A model generated the notes under the pieces. It was not told the DNA's origin, ran no database searches, and saw only the letters and a list, made by a program, of their open reading frames with translations. DNA of 64,000 nt from the NCBI GenBank assembly GCA_028485475.2, contig CP144143.1, positions 2,666,001 through 2,730,000 on the forward strand, read 5' to 3'. The position numbers and the translations under genes are program-made. The DNA comes from Chitinophagaceae bacterium C216. GTDB taxonomy: Bacteria > Bacteroidota > Bacteroidia > Chitinophagales > Chitinophagaceae. Positions 7,967 through 16,392 of the stretch are shown here, piece after piece. The stretch's first letter is position 1. Every line of letters begins with the position of its first letter.

Positions 7967-8728
7967 ATGGCAAAATTAGCAAACAAAGTAGCCGTTATTA
8001 CCGGAGGTTCCGGAGCAATTGGTTCAACAACAGCAAAGTTATTTTTAAATGAAGGAGCAAAAGTGGTATTGGTGGATATAAATGAGGAAGCATTAAGCAA
8101 GGTTGCTTCTGAATTGAACAGTCCTAACGTAAGTTATGTAGCGGCTGATGTTACAAAAGCCACTGATGTACAAAAATACGTAAAACATACGGTGGATACT
8201 TTTGGTAAGATAGATGTGTTCTTCAACAATGCAGGGATTGAAGGAGTCGTAAAGCCCATTACCGAATATCCGGAGGAAGTTTTTGATAAACTAATAGCCG
8301 TAAACGTAAAAGGTGTATGGTTGGGGGTTAAATATGTGTTGCCGGAAATGAATGATGGAGGTAGTATCATCAATACTTCCTCTGTTGCCGGTCTGGTAGG
8401 TTCGCCAAACGTATCGGCTTATGTAACTAGTAAACACGCTGTAATCGGTATTACCCGTACCGTTGCTAACGAAGCTGCTTCGAGAAATATACGTGTAAAT
8501 TCTATTCATCCGTCACCTGTCGATAACCGTATGATGCGTTCTTTGGAAGAGGGTTATGCACCAGGGGATGCTGAAGCAGCAAAGAAAGGATTTGAAGCTA
8601 CCATTCCTCTGAAGCGATATGCTACAAATGAAGACATTGCCAATGGTGTATTGTTCCTCGCATCTGATGACAGTAAATTCATTACTGGAATGAAATTGGT
8701 CATCGATGGCGGTATGACGATGGCTTAA
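7967..8728 (+). CDS. SDR-family NAD(P)-dependent oxidoreductase
   Basis: A 253-residue classical short-chain dehydrogenase/reductase. The cofactor loop is TGGSGAIG (residues 12-19), the acidic VDINEEA at the end of strand 2 (D37) favours NAD(H), and NNAG (about 89-92), the Ser of NTSSVAGLVG and Y152/K156 of AYVTSKH form the catalytic set. The substrate cannot be told; glucose-1-dehydrogenase-like enzymes are common top matches for such proteins. It is the only rightward gene in the first 13 kb and ends at a strong bidirectional terminator. A degenerate Crp/Fnr site lies in its promoter. Confidence 0.9.
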   Translation: MAKLANKVAVITGGSGAIGSTTAKLFLNEGAKVVLVDINEEALSKVASELNSPNVSYVAADVTKATDVQKYVKHTVDTFGKIDVFFNNAGIEGVVKPITEYPEEVFDKLIAVNVKGVWLGVKYVLPEMNDGGSIINTSSVAGLVGSPNVSAYVTSKHAVIGITRTVANEAASRNIRVNSIHPSPVDNRMMRSLEEGYAPGDAEAAKKGFEATIPLKRYATNEDIANGVLFLASDDSKFITGMKLVIDGGMTMA

Positions 8729-8741
8729 TTTTCAAAGTAGA

Positions 8742-8783
8742 AACCTAAAATGACGGTTTAAATTAACCGTCATTTTTAGGTTT
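8742..8783. terminator. Bidirectional terminator
   Basis: AACCTAAAA-TGACGGTT pairs with AACCGTCA-TTTTTAGGTT around a short TAAATT loop, between the SDR stop and the convergent DUF202 stop. A-rich and T-rich arms allow termination of both genes. Confidence 0.85.
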
Positions 8784-9108
8784 ACTTATTTTCATATTTA
8801 AACTTATAATCGCCTATATGAATCTCACTTTGTTTGATTTTTTTGTGGTTGCGGAAATAGTTGATAATGCCCACAACGAGTAAAAGCCCGGATATAACGA
8901 ACAAGATGTATTCAAAAATAACCGCCTCGTTACCATCAACAAGTTTATTGACACTAAGACCAGCCACTAAAAAGTACATCGAACTTCTTAAAAATGAAAG
9001 AAATGTCGATTGATTGGCAAGAAATGTACGTTGGATAGCTAATTCTTCTCTAAGTATCAGGTCTTTTTTGAAAGGTGAATTTATTTGTTCGCCTTTGGTT
9101 TCTTCCAT
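8782..9108 (-). CDS. DUF202 (YidH-like) inner-membrane protein
   Basis: A 108-residue protein with a charged N-terminus, LAIQRTFLANQSTFLSFLRSS (the DUF202 signature of ERT-LA-ER type residues before the first helix) and two or three membrane helices. The biochemical function of DUF202 is unknown. It is the last gene of the sulfur operon, 4 bp after the Crp/Fnr gene, so it is probably translated from the same message. The operon suggests a role tied to sulfide or persulfide stress; that is context only. Confidence 0.8.
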   Translation of the reverse strand: MEETKGEQINSPFKKDLILREELAIQRTFLANQSTFLSFLRSSMYFLVAGLSVNKLVDGNEAVIFEYILFVISGLLLVVGIINYFRNHKKIKQSEIHIGDYKFKYENK

Positions 9109-9112
9109 AGCG

Positions 9113-9742
9113 TTAGTTTAACAATTCTATGTTATTGCGGTTTAGTTTTATTTTTCCTTCATTTTCCAATGCTTTCAGCAATCGTGAAATTACTACTCGG
9201 GAACTGTTGAGTTCGTAGGCAATCTCCTGATGGGTTTTGGTGATGATACTTGAATTATTAATCTTGCTTTTTTCCTGAAGATAGTTATAAAGTCGCTTAT
9301 CCATATTGGTAAATGCTATATTGTCTATGGCAGCAAGCATTTCATTAAAACGGTTGTTGTAACTTTGAAATACGAAAGCACGCCAGCTTTTATATTTGCC
9401 CAACCATTCTTCCATTTTGCCCACAGGAATCATGGCTACCAAACCGTTATTTTCTGCCACTGCACGAATTTCACTTTTCTTATCACCCATACAGCAGGTA
9501 AGGGTCATAGAGCAGGTATCTCCTTTTTCGATGAAGTATAGCAACAGTTCGCCTGTGTCAAAATCTTCCCGCATTATTTTTATAGCACCACTAATAAGTA
9601 AAGGCATGGTTTTTATGTACTTGCCGATATCTATCAATATATCGCCTTCTTTAAATTCAACGAGTTTTGCCACAGATATGATTTCGTCAATCAGCTCTTT
9701 TTCGAATATACCCCGATAGGTTTCACGGATTAATTCTTCCAT
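9113..9742 (-). CDS. Crp/Fnr-family regulator, probable regulator of the sulfur genes
   Basis: A 209-residue protein with an N-terminal cyclic-nucleotide-binding fold (VEFKEGDILIDIG to about residue 120) and a C-terminal winged helix. The recognition helix reads NSSRVVISRLLKALENEG: V replaces the Glu that reads TTGAT in Fnr, and RVxVxRLL resembles cyanobacterial NtcA (known site GTA-N8-TAC). The palindrome found before the sulfur genes, GTAAC-N4-GTTAC, is exactly GTA-N8-TAC, which supports a direct match. The N-terminal [4Fe-4S] cysteines of Fnr are missing, but C77 and the pair C83-C84 lie in TCSMTLTCCMG in the sensor domain and could sense sulfane sulfur (inference). It is encoded in the operon 12093-8782. 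Confidence 0.88.
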   Translation of the reverse strand: MEELIRETYRGIFEKELIDEIISVAKLVEFKEGDILIDIGKYIKTMPLLISGAIKIMREDFDTGELLLYFIEKGDTCSMTLTCCMGDKKSEIRAVAENNGLVAMIPVGKMEEWLGKYKSWRAFVFQSYNNRFNEMLAAIDNIAFTNMDKRLYNYLQEKSKINNSSIITKTHQEIAYELNSSRVVISRLLKALENEGKIKLNRNNIELLN

Positions 9743-9755
9743 AATTATTTTGATT

Positions 9756-10169
9756 TTAATGAGGCAACTTATTTTTTATTAATCCATAAAACCAAGTGCC
9801 TAATACAGCTCCTAAAATTACAACTAAAATCGGGAAATAACCAGCTCCTGTCAATACGAACATAGGTCCCGGACAAGCTCCCGCCAATGCCCAACCCAAC
9901 CCAAAAAGAATACCGCCTATTAAATAGCGTGGGATACTTTTGTCCTTATCTGCAATAACAATAGGATTGCCATTCACGTCTTTTACTTTGTTTCTTTTGA
10001 TGTACTGTACTATGATTATTCCTACTGCTAAAGCTGTTCCCATCAGTCCATACATGTGAATCGATTGAAACTGGAACATTTCATAAATCCGGAACCATGA
10101 TGCGGCTTCGGATTTGTACATAACAATTCCGAAAAATGTTCCGATCAGTAAGTAAACTATGTTTTTCAT
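9756..10169 (-). CDS. YeeE/YedE half-size permease (DUF6691 type)
   Basis: A 137-residue inner-membrane protein with four hydrophobic segments. FGLGWALAGACPGPMFVLTGAG holds the conserved cysteine of the YeeE/YedE fold. YeeE proteins take up thiosulfate, and paired half-size versions are thought to form one transporter together; the partner is at 11536-12093. The gene lies 13 bp before the Crp/Fnr gene and 5 bp after the porin gene in the same operon. It probably carries a reduced sulfur species across the inner membrane. Confidence 0.88.
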   Translation of the reverse strand: MKNIVYLLIGTFFGIVMYKSEAASWFRIYEMFQFQSIHMYGLMGTALAVGIIIVQYIKRNKVKDVNGNPIVIADKDKSIPRYLIGGILFGLGWALAGACPGPMFVLTGAGYFPILVVILGAVLGTWFYGLIKNKLPH

Positions 10170-10174
10170 TGTTT

Positions 10175-11530
10175 TTAAAAATTAAAATTTGTTATTAGAT
10201 TGATTTGGTTGTAATCGCTTCTTTGCTCAACCAATTTTGTATTATGCTCGTTTTTGTTTTGTTTCCAGACATACAGCAACTCGACATGAAGACCTTTTAA
10301 AAAATTGGTAAACTCGTAATGCAGTCGTGTATTGATCTGGTAATAATCATCGATATTGTATTTGTTTAATTCATAGTCTTTTATTGCTGCTCCATGGGTA
10401 GTGGTGGCATCGACATTCAAAAATAAATGCTTCCAACTGTACTGATACCCCATTGCAAAAACATCAACTCCTCCCAATCCTTCGATACGGCTTCTGGGCA
10501 TGGACGTATAAAACTGATCACGTCCCAATTCTTTAGGGAATAAGTACCTGCCGGACTCAAAAGATTTGGTATAGGCTACTTTGAACTGCGATGCTCCATT
10601 TTTGTATTTCAGCATACTGCTGACTACCTGTCCGTTTTCATCCGGCTGCACATACCTGTTTTCGTAAGCCAGTTTCTTTTGGTAGGCATCTGGTATCTGA
10701 TACGAATAAATCACACCAAACTCCCAATTCTTTTTTGCATACTCCAATTGCAACCAGGAGGTATTGATAAATTTATCCAAATGAAAATTCCAGAAATTGG
10801 CTTTCAGATTTTTAAATTCTTTTCCTAAATGAGCAATAAACAAACCGCTCGTGGATGTTGATTGTTCATAATCTGCTTTTTCGCCATTCGGTAAATAGCC
10901 GTTATCTGTCAATCCGATAGCCTCTTCCATTGAAAACCATTCGGTCATTGATCTTGGGGAAACTCTGTGAATCCATGCCGCATCAGCCTGAAATTTTTCA
11001 TCTTTGTGATGCAACCAACCTCCCTGAAAAGCAAAAGGCTTCATTCTTCCATCGCTTTTATTCAATAAAGGCGTATATTCTATAGGAATTTTTCCATAGG
11101 TTATATACGAATTCTTCCAATGATACTTAATATACAATTCCTCCAATCGGTCTAAATCTTTAAAATTGTCTTTATGGTTCACATCAAAAAGTTCCTGCTC
11201 CCATCGTGATGATTTATTGGTCTGATCGTAAGGTTTATTCAAATCTGATGAAAACACCTTGTAGGTAAATATCCCTGAAACACCTAACTGAAAACCTTTG
11301 TACGATTTGGTTTCATAGCTTAATACACCTCCAATGGCATTGGCATAATAATCGTTTCCATTATGGTTTTCAGTCATCAAAAAATAATTTCGGATATGTC
11401 CGCTGATTTCGCCTTCTTTCAGATAAGAAACCAAAGATTTATTTTTAAGAGTATCTTTTGTGTGGTTTTCTTGTGCTTTTATTGGTTGAGAAAGTATAAC
11501 TACAACCAGCATTACCACCAGCCTTTTCAT
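10175..11530 (-). CDS. OprD-family outer-membrane porin
   Basis: A 451-residue protein with a signal peptide (ends SQPIKAQ) and an alternating aromatic beta-barrel pattern that ends in NLITNFNF. EGEISGHIRNYFLMTENHNG followed by YYANAIGGVLSYET is the start of OprD/OprQ-like barrels in Bacteroidota. It should provide passive outer-membrane entry for the substrate of the two flanking YeeE/YedE permeases, which lie 5 bp before and 5 bp after it. Thiosulfate or another small anion is the best guess from context. Confidence 0.8.
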   Translation of the reverse strand: MKRLVVMLVVVILSQPIKAQENHTKDTLKNKSLVSYLKEGEISGHIRNYFLMTENHNGNDYYANAIGGVLSYETKSYKGFQLGVSGIFTYKVFSSDLNKPYDQTNKSSRWEQELFDVNHKDNFKDLDRLEELYIKYHWKNSYITYGKIPIEYTPLLNKSDGRMKPFAFQGGWLHHKDEKFQADAAWIHRVSPRSMTEWFSMEEAIGLTDNGYLPNGEKADYEQSTSTSGLFIAHLGKEFKNLKANFWNFHLDKFINTSWLQLEYAKKNWEFGVIYSYQIPDAYQKKLAYENRYVQPDENGQVVSSMLKYKNGASQFKVAYTKSFESGRYLFPKELGRDQFYTSMPRSRIEGLGGVDVFAMGYQYSWKHLFLNVDATTTHGAAIKDYELNKYNIDDYYQINTRLHYEFTNFLKGLHVELLYVWKQNKNEHNTKLVEQRSDYNQINLITNFNF

Positions 11531-11535
11531 TGGTA

Positions 11536-12093
11536 TTAAAAAATTAAAGGAAAAATAAGATGTACCATAATCAATCCTCCAATGAAAAATCCAATAGTAG
11601 CAATCAATGACGGTAACTGTAAATTACTGATACCTGATATGGCATGACCTGAAGTACAACCACCTGCATAGCGTGCTCCAAAACCAACCAATATTCCGCC
11701 AATTAGTAGTATAGCCAATGTCTTAGGGTCTGAAAAAGCTTCCTGTCCAAAAAGCTCTGTTGGTACATATGCTTTCCCGGCACTTTCAAAACCTATTTCC
11801 TTTAAATGTTCAACCGTTTTTGGGTTTAAGTCAGGTGTCTGATTATTTGAAAGATAATTAGAAGCAACAAAACCACCAATGATGGCTCCGCTCATGACCA
11901 ATAAATTCCATCGTTGTGCTTTCCAGTCAAAACAGAAAAAATCACAGGTTTTGTCGGCACCGCACATGGTGCACAGTGTTCTTAAATTGGACGACATTCC
12001 AAAATTCTTTCCTATATAAAGCAGGATAAACATCGTCATTGCAATCAATGGTCCGCTCACATACCACGGCCACGGTTCTAAAATCCATTCCAT
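11536..12093 (-). CDS. YeeE/YedE half-size permease
   Basis: A 185-residue inner-membrane protein with about five hydrophobic segments. GFGARYAGGCTSGHAISG is the YeeE/YedE signature with the substrate-handling cysteine. A cysteine-rich cytoplasmic-type loop (LCTMCGADKTCDFFCF, about residues 35-50) is also present and could bind metal or relay sulfur. It is the first gene of the five-gene leftward operon, and a Crp/Fnr palindrome with one mismatch lies about 67 bp before its start. Together with the 137-residue partner it likely imports or exports a reduced sulfur compound. Confidence 0.88.
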   Translation of the reverse strand: MEWILEPWPWYVSGPLIAMTMFILLYIGKNFGMSSNLRTLCTMCGADKTCDFFCFDWKAQRWNLLVMSGAIIGGFVASNYLSNNQTPDLNPKTVEHLKEIGFESAGKAYVPTELFGQEAFSDPKTLAILLIGGILVGFGARYAGGCTSGHAISGISNLQLPSLIATIGFFIGGLIMVHLIFPLIF

Positions 12094-12153
12094 AAATTAA
12101 ATTGTCATTCTTTTTTATTGTCGCAAATTTCGGCTTATAAAAAGAGATAGTTT

Positions 12154-12167
12154 GTTACATAGGTTAC
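12154..12167 (-). promoter_or_regulatory. Crp/Fnr-type operator, one mismatch
   Basis: GTTACATAGGTTAC has one perfect and one 4/5 half-site. It is centred about 67 bp upstream of the first YeeE/YedE gene and would control the operon that encodes the regulator itself. Confidence 0.6.
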
Positions 12168-12173
12168 ACAAGA

Positions 12174-13436
12174 CTAAACATCTTCGCCTTTCATCATTTT
12201 ATGCCAGTACAAATAGGGAAGCATATATTTTTTTAACAGCCACAAACGCCAGTGTTCTTTGGAACTGTCGCCAATCAGCATCATTTTGAGTTTTGGGTCA
12301 GGTGTGAATTCGTTTTTGTAGTTAAATTCTGCCAATACCATTTTTCCGTATCCGGTTACTAAGGGACAAGATGAATATCCCTGGTAAGATTTATTGTCGG
12401 CAGTTTTTCCTTTGATGAGTTTGAGTATATTATCAACCACTACAGGAGCTTGTTTGCGTATGGCTGCTCCTGTTTTTGCGGTTGGTAAAGCAGCGACATC
12501 TCCAATTCCGAAAATATTTGGATATTTTTTATGCTGAAGACTATTGATATCCACATCTAACCAACCAGCTTCATTCACCAATACAGATTCTTTTACAAAC
12601 TTTGGAGCTGTTTGAGGCGGAGCTAAGTGCAGCAAATCAAAAGGCATTTCAATCAATGAATTACCTTGTTGTTTTTCTCCCAAAACATTACCTTCGTTTA
12701 CAATACAGTTGTTGTCATCGGGAGCTACACTTTTGAAATAGACTATTTTTTTGTCGGCATCTATTTTAACTGGAGCATAAAATGGCTTAAAATGTACATT
12801 GTATCGATGGATGACTTTCATCAATGTATCCGCAATCCGTTTTACCCCAAAGATGACCGTGCCGGGAGTAGCAAAAACTACATTTGATTTCTTATCTAAT
12901 CCATTCCTGCGAAAGTAGTCTGCTGCCAGATACATAATTTTCTGAGGAGCTCCGCCACATTTGATAGGGGTTGTAGGTTGGGTAAAAACCGCATTTCCAC
13001 CTTTGAAATTCTTTAGGCATTCCCATGTATATTTCGGATCTATATAGTTACTGCATACAATGCCTTTTTTTACTGCTTCTTCCAATCCTTCAATGAGTGA
13101 AAGATCATTTACTAATCCGGGAGCAACCACAAGATAATCATAACTGATTTTGACACCTTTTTGAGTTTCTATTTTATGTTCCTCAGGAAAAAATTCTGTC
13201 ACAGAATCCTGAAGCCATTCTACACCTTTTGGAATCAAATCCCTCATTGATTTTGCCGTTTTGGCGAAATCATAAGTTCCGGCTCCAACTAATGTCCAGG
13301 CCGGTTGATAATAATGCATCTCTGCCGGATCAATGATGACAATGTCAAGTGACTTATCCTTTTTTAAAAGCTGAGCTGCTGTCATAATACCGGCTGTACC
13401 AGCTCCAATTATGACTATTTGATAATGTGCTTTCAT
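12174..13436 (-). CDS. sqr: Sulfide:quinone oxidoreductase (SQR), SQOR-like
   Basis: A 420-residue flavoprotein when started at MKAHYQIVIIGAGTAG; the longer frame (13514) would put the Crp/Fnr palindrome inside the coding region. The N-terminal GAGTAGIM binds FAD and YDYLVVAPGL closes the first Rossmann fold. C160 in IKCGGAPQKIMYLA and C357 in SSCPLVTGYGKMVLAEF match the redox cysteine pair of mitochondrial-type SQOR. FGIGDVAALPTAKTGAAI is the second FAD motif. The enzyme oxidises sulfide to persulfide/polysulfide and reduces quinone at the inner membrane, supplying the substrate of the persulfide dioxygenase at 616-2082. It has its own operator and precedes the YeeE operon. Confidence 0.92.
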   Translation of the reverse strand: MKAHYQIVIIGAGTAGIMTAAQLLKKDKSLDIVIIDPAEMHYYQPAWTLVGAGTYDFAKTAKSMRDLIPKGVEWLQDSVTEFFPEEHKIETQKGVKISYDYLVVAPGLVNDLSLIEGLEEAVKKGIVCSNYIDPKYTWECLKNFKGGNAVFTQPTTPIKCGGAPQKIMYLAADYFRRNGLDKKSNVVFATPGTVIFGVKRIADTLMKVIHRYNVHFKPFYAPVKIDADKKIVYFKSVAPDDNNCIVNEGNVLGEKQQGNSLIEMPFDLLHLAPPQTAPKFVKESVLVNEAGWLDVDINSLQHKKYPNIFGIGDVAALPTAKTGAAIRKQAPVVVDNILKLIKGKTADNKSYQGYSSCPLVTGYGKMVLAEFNYKNEFTPDPKLKMMLIGDSSKEHWRLWLLKKYMLPYLYWHKMMKGEDV

Positions 13437-13490
13437 ACCCTCATTATTTATGATTATTTGCAAAAGTATATTTTGGGAAAAAGAACGTCT

Positions 13491-13504
13491 GTAACAAATG
13501 TTAC
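13491..13504 (-). promoter_or_regulatory. Crp/Fnr-type operator, perfect palindrome
   Basis: GTAACAAATGTTAC has perfect half-sites and is centred about 61 bp upstream of the SQR ATG at 13436. Its position argues against the longer start at 13514. Confidence 0.68.
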
Positions 13505-13591
13505 TGAAAGGCATATTTATGAAGATTAATATACAGCTAAGTGGCTGTAGTGGTCATAATAAAGTATTTAATCATTTAAAATTGAAGTATT

Positions 13592-14218
13592 ATGAGACAC
13601 ATTAAAAACATCCTTTTGTCAATAAGGGACGAAGAAAGCAAGGTAGATTTATCACCACAACATGTTATCGAATATTCCAGGTATCTCGCTTGTTACCTTT
13701 TAAAAAAACATCAAGTTTTGAAGGAGTATGTATTGGAAAATGGATTTTCCGATATCAATCAGGAAATAGAGTTTTTCAAGAAAATTAAACCAGAGATACA
13801 GGGTAAACTTATTTTTTATAATAAGGTTTTCCGGATTGAAACAGCTTGTCCCATCGGAATGTGGCAGGTTCATAAAGAGTATTTTTCAAAAGAACTACAG
13901 AAAATAGAACAGTTATACCAATATTATAAGATTAACTGTTTGTTTTGCCAATACTATCATTTGGTCGTACAGATAAGGACAAGGAACTTTTTACAAGAGG
14001 GCAGATTAATATTGAAAATGGTTTACATAGTCACATCTTTGATTCTGATTACAGATTTTCAACATATTATGATTATAAAGTTTCGAGAATTATTGCTGAT
14101 GAACTTTTCTATGAATATTTACGGGGTCGTATTAATAATGAAAGCAATAAATTTAAAAATTTGACGGACAATGAACAAATGATTACTTGGACAGAGTCAA
14201 AAAACGCCCTTATCGAAG
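13592..14218 (+). pseudogene. rteC pseudogene (frameshifted, 3' end lost)
   Basis: The frame from 13592 encodes an RteC-like N-terminus (IKPEIQGKLIFYNKVFRIET is almost the same as in the intact RteC at 15275). Near 13930-13950 the similarity moves to another frame, FGRTDKDKELFTRGQINIEN to TESKNALIE. In the intact protein NALIE is followed by LIYALYA; here homology stops at about 14218, where an antisense integrase fragment begins. Loss of frame and of the last quarter means no working RteC. It is a remnant of an earlier element or of a rearranged left end. Confidence 0.8.
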
Positions 14219-14685
14219 GTAACGCTCCTTAATGAATTCGCTCAGGTGGTTGTAAACAGTGTTATACTTGCTATATGTGCTTTGAGAACGTTTACCCTTA
14301 GCGACCATTTTTTCAAAGCCCTGATTTTGCCCCCTAAAAACTTTTAGTACGGCATCCTCCATCACGCCGACACCGAGAAACGTGAGCTTTACCTTTTGTG
14401 CGGTTGCAAAGCCCTCGTGTTTGAGCATATCTTCATAAATCTTGTCGATACGCCCCCGTATGTTATCCAGCTTTTGGTTAATACTTAAAGCTTTGGCACT
14501 CTTTCCCTCAACTCTTCCATACTTTAAATCCCAATTATTGGGGTTAATTTCCAACTTTGTTCCGAAAGTCTTGGGTGTGCCATCAATGGTAATTCTTCCT
14601 AAATGGCTACCGCTCCATTCTTTTTAGGCTCGTTTTTCTTTAGGTAGAAAAGTAGCTTAAACGTTGACCTTTTCGTCTGTTCCAT
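14219..14685 (-). pseudogene. Tyrosine integrase pseudogene (frameshifted, truncated)
   Basis: Reading leftward from ATG 14685, MEQTKRSTFKLLFYLKKNEP is the N-terminal arm-binding start of a Bacteroidota ICE integrase. About 28 codons in, a TAG stop interrupts; the homology resumes one base out of frame as GRITIDGTPKTFGTKLEINP and continues through the SAM-like core-binding segment (TYSKYNTVYNHLSEFIKERY). It then ends at the junction with the rteC pseudogene, so the whole catalytic domain (R-H-R-Y) is missing. It cannot recombine and marks a deleted ICE end. Confidence 0.82.
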
Positions 14686-15274
14686 AACTCAATTATTTAA
14701 TGTTTATAATTAAAAATCAATGAGTTACAAGGGAATATGAAAATGAATGCAAAAGACTGAAATATAATCAGTTATATTATTGTTGGTCAGGTTGTAACCA
14801 GTGACGATTTAGTAACCTAACCCTGTCTTTTTACGCCCAAAAACTAAAGTACAGTGACTTCCAATCGTAGATCCACGTTTTATAAACTACTGTGTTTTAG
14901 CGGACTTCGCCGTTTTGCTTATTTTTGCTTTTTGCCATTATTTTTTTTTTTTAAGATTAGTTTAACCTAAATAGGTTCAATAAGAGTAGTTTACAAGAGT
15001 GGGAAACTCTATCGGTAACGATTTAGTAATGGTGCTTACTGCACTTACTTTCATCTGATTACCTTGTAAATCATTAATGCAAATATAATAAATTAAAGGG
15101 TAAAGCAGGTGTTCTGCTTTGCCCTTTTTTTAAGTCCGTTCTTACAAATAAAAACAGAAAAAATTCCCACACTGGGGGAAACCTGTGAAATTAAATTCAG
15201 AAGTATTTCCAAATTTTGACATAGCAACCACAGATGTAGCTCCGAAAAGTAGCAATGTCTAAAATTATAAGGCT
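14686..15274. other. Non-coding left region of the ICE, upstream of rteC
   Basis: About 590 bp without a credible protein gene. It holds an 11-base repeat CGATTTAGTAA at 14805-14815 and 15019-15029, a poly-T run near 14940 and a strong rightward terminator (15098-15131) with no coding gene before it on that strand. A short untranslated RNA ending at the terminator is possible. The left attachment site may also lie here, but without the other end of the element I cannot define it. Confidence 0.5.
15098..15131 (+). terminator. Rho-independent terminator upstream of rteC
   Basis: GGGTAAAGCAG (15098-15108) pairs with CTGCTTTGCCC (15114-15124) around a 5-base loop and is followed by seven T. It points rightward and would end a transcript started in the preceding 400 bp, where no protein gene is visible. 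Confidence 0.8.
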
Positions 15275-16120
15275 ATGGAAATCGTGTTGAGTAAAATATT
15301 ATCGCAAATCCGCCGTCAGAAAGACAAACTTACTTCCCAAATGATGCGACCGGCGGAAGAGGCTTACCAAATGACCTTGTTTCTGAATGAAATGCTGGGT
15401 GCTTTAAAATCGCAAGTCACGCAGGACGGTTTTAAAAATGAGCAGCAGGAAATAGACTTTTTCAAGAACATCAAATCTCAGATTATGGGCAAACTCATTT
15501 TCTATAATAAGGTCTTCCGCATAGAAACCACCTGCCCTGTCAACAATGGTACATTACACCAAAACTATTATGAAAACCAGTTCAAAGCCCTACAAGCGGA
15601 ATATATGGAATGTATTTGCGATGGGGATTTTTACAGGTATTACCGTGCGGGAAGGACAGACCGTGACCATCTTTATTTCAGGCTCGGACAAATCAATTAC
15701 CACGATGGCTTAAAGAGTGCTGTGTTTGAAATTGACCTTAGTTTCTCCACCTATTATGACAATAAGATAGCCCGTATCGTTGCCAATGAATTGCTCTATA
15801 CCTATTTGCTGAACAAAGTCAATCCCGAAGAAAACCCCGACATGGTCTTGGTAGGCGGAAAGACCAACAAAGATATTTCGTGGACTAATTCACAAAATGC
15901 ACTTATTGAACTGATTTACGCCCTGTATGCTTCCAGTTCTGTTTCCCACGGCAATATAGGCATCCGGCAATTGGCTTTGATTTTTCAAGTGCTATTCCGA
16001 ACGCCATTGAACGATATTCATCACGCCTTTCACAGAATGAAAACCCGAAGTGGTTCCCGAACGGCATTTTTAGACCAGCTTAAAATCTCATTGGAAGAAT
16101 ATATGGACAAAGACCTTTAA
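15275..16120 (+). CDS. rteC: RteC, transcriptional regulator of ICE excision
   Basis: A 281-residue protein of the RteC family, full length. Family landmarks are FKNEQQEIDFFKNIKSQI, GKLIFYNKVFRIET, FSTYYDNKIARIVANELL, WTNSQNALIELIYALY and the C-terminal winged-helix region FQVLFRTPLNDIHHAFHRMK. In CTnDOT, RteC switches on the xis2c-xis2d-orf3-exc excision operon by binding its promoter. The same operon lies directly downstream here, after a terminator at 16147-16175. No two-component rteA/rteB pair is seen in the window, so its own induction signal is unknown. Confidence 0.9.
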   Translation: MEIVLSKILSQIRRQKDKLTSQMMRPAEEAYQMTLFLNEMLGALKSQVTQDGFKNEQQEIDFFKNIKSQIMGKLIFYNKVFRIETTCPVNNGTLHQNYYENQFKALQAEYMECICDGDFYRYYRAGRTDRDHLYFRLGQINYHDGLKSAVFEIDLSFSTYYDNKIARIVANELLYTYLLNKVNPEENPDMVLVGGKTNKDISWTNSQNALIELIYALYASSSVSHGNIGIRQLALIFQVLFRTPLNDIHHAFHRMKTRSGSRTAFLDQLKISLEEYMDKDL

Positions 16121-16146
16121 TTCCGGGTAAATCATCATACATCAGG

Positions 16147-16175
16147 AGCAGTACCCTTTCGTGTACTGCTTATTT
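16147..16175 (+). terminator. Terminator of rteC
   Basis: AGCAGTAC (16147-16154) pairs exactly with GTACTGCT (16163-16170), followed by TATTTTT. It starts 27 bp after the rteC stop. Confidence 0.75.
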
Positions 16176-16334
16176 TTGCCTCGTTTTTCACGCTTTGCCC
16201 ATGTCTGCCAATTGGCAAAGCCAACCTATTTCCACACCTTTTTTTATCCGATTTCAACAAAACTCTTAGTCCATAAGAGTTTACACGAATTGCAAAAATC
16301 TTCAAAAAACTGCAAAACCAATTGGCGAGGGTTG

Positions 16335-16370
16335 GCGGACAAACTCTGCCACTCTTGGCAACTTTGCACA
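16335..16370 (+). promoter_or_regulatory. Element-wide 20-bp repeat, excision operon copy
   Basis: GCGGACAAACTCTGCC (16335-16350) matches the ICE-wide motif AACGCCAAACACTGCC. The following stretch, 20 bp on, is TTGGCAACTTTGCACA and includes CAACTTTG (16359-16366), a plausible -7 box. It lies 43 bp before the first HTH gene. The earlier 16170-16330 stretch also has TTGGC-type words (CAATTGGC twice). Confidence 0.5.
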
Positions 16371-16392
16371 GTGAATATTAAATACTTGTGCA

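Noticed and set aside
13437-13514. Longer N-terminus of SQR (26 extra residues)
   Set aside because: It would cover the perfect Crp/Fnr palindrome at 13491-13504 and put extra sequence before the FAD-binding strand, which normally starts within ten residues of the N-terminus.
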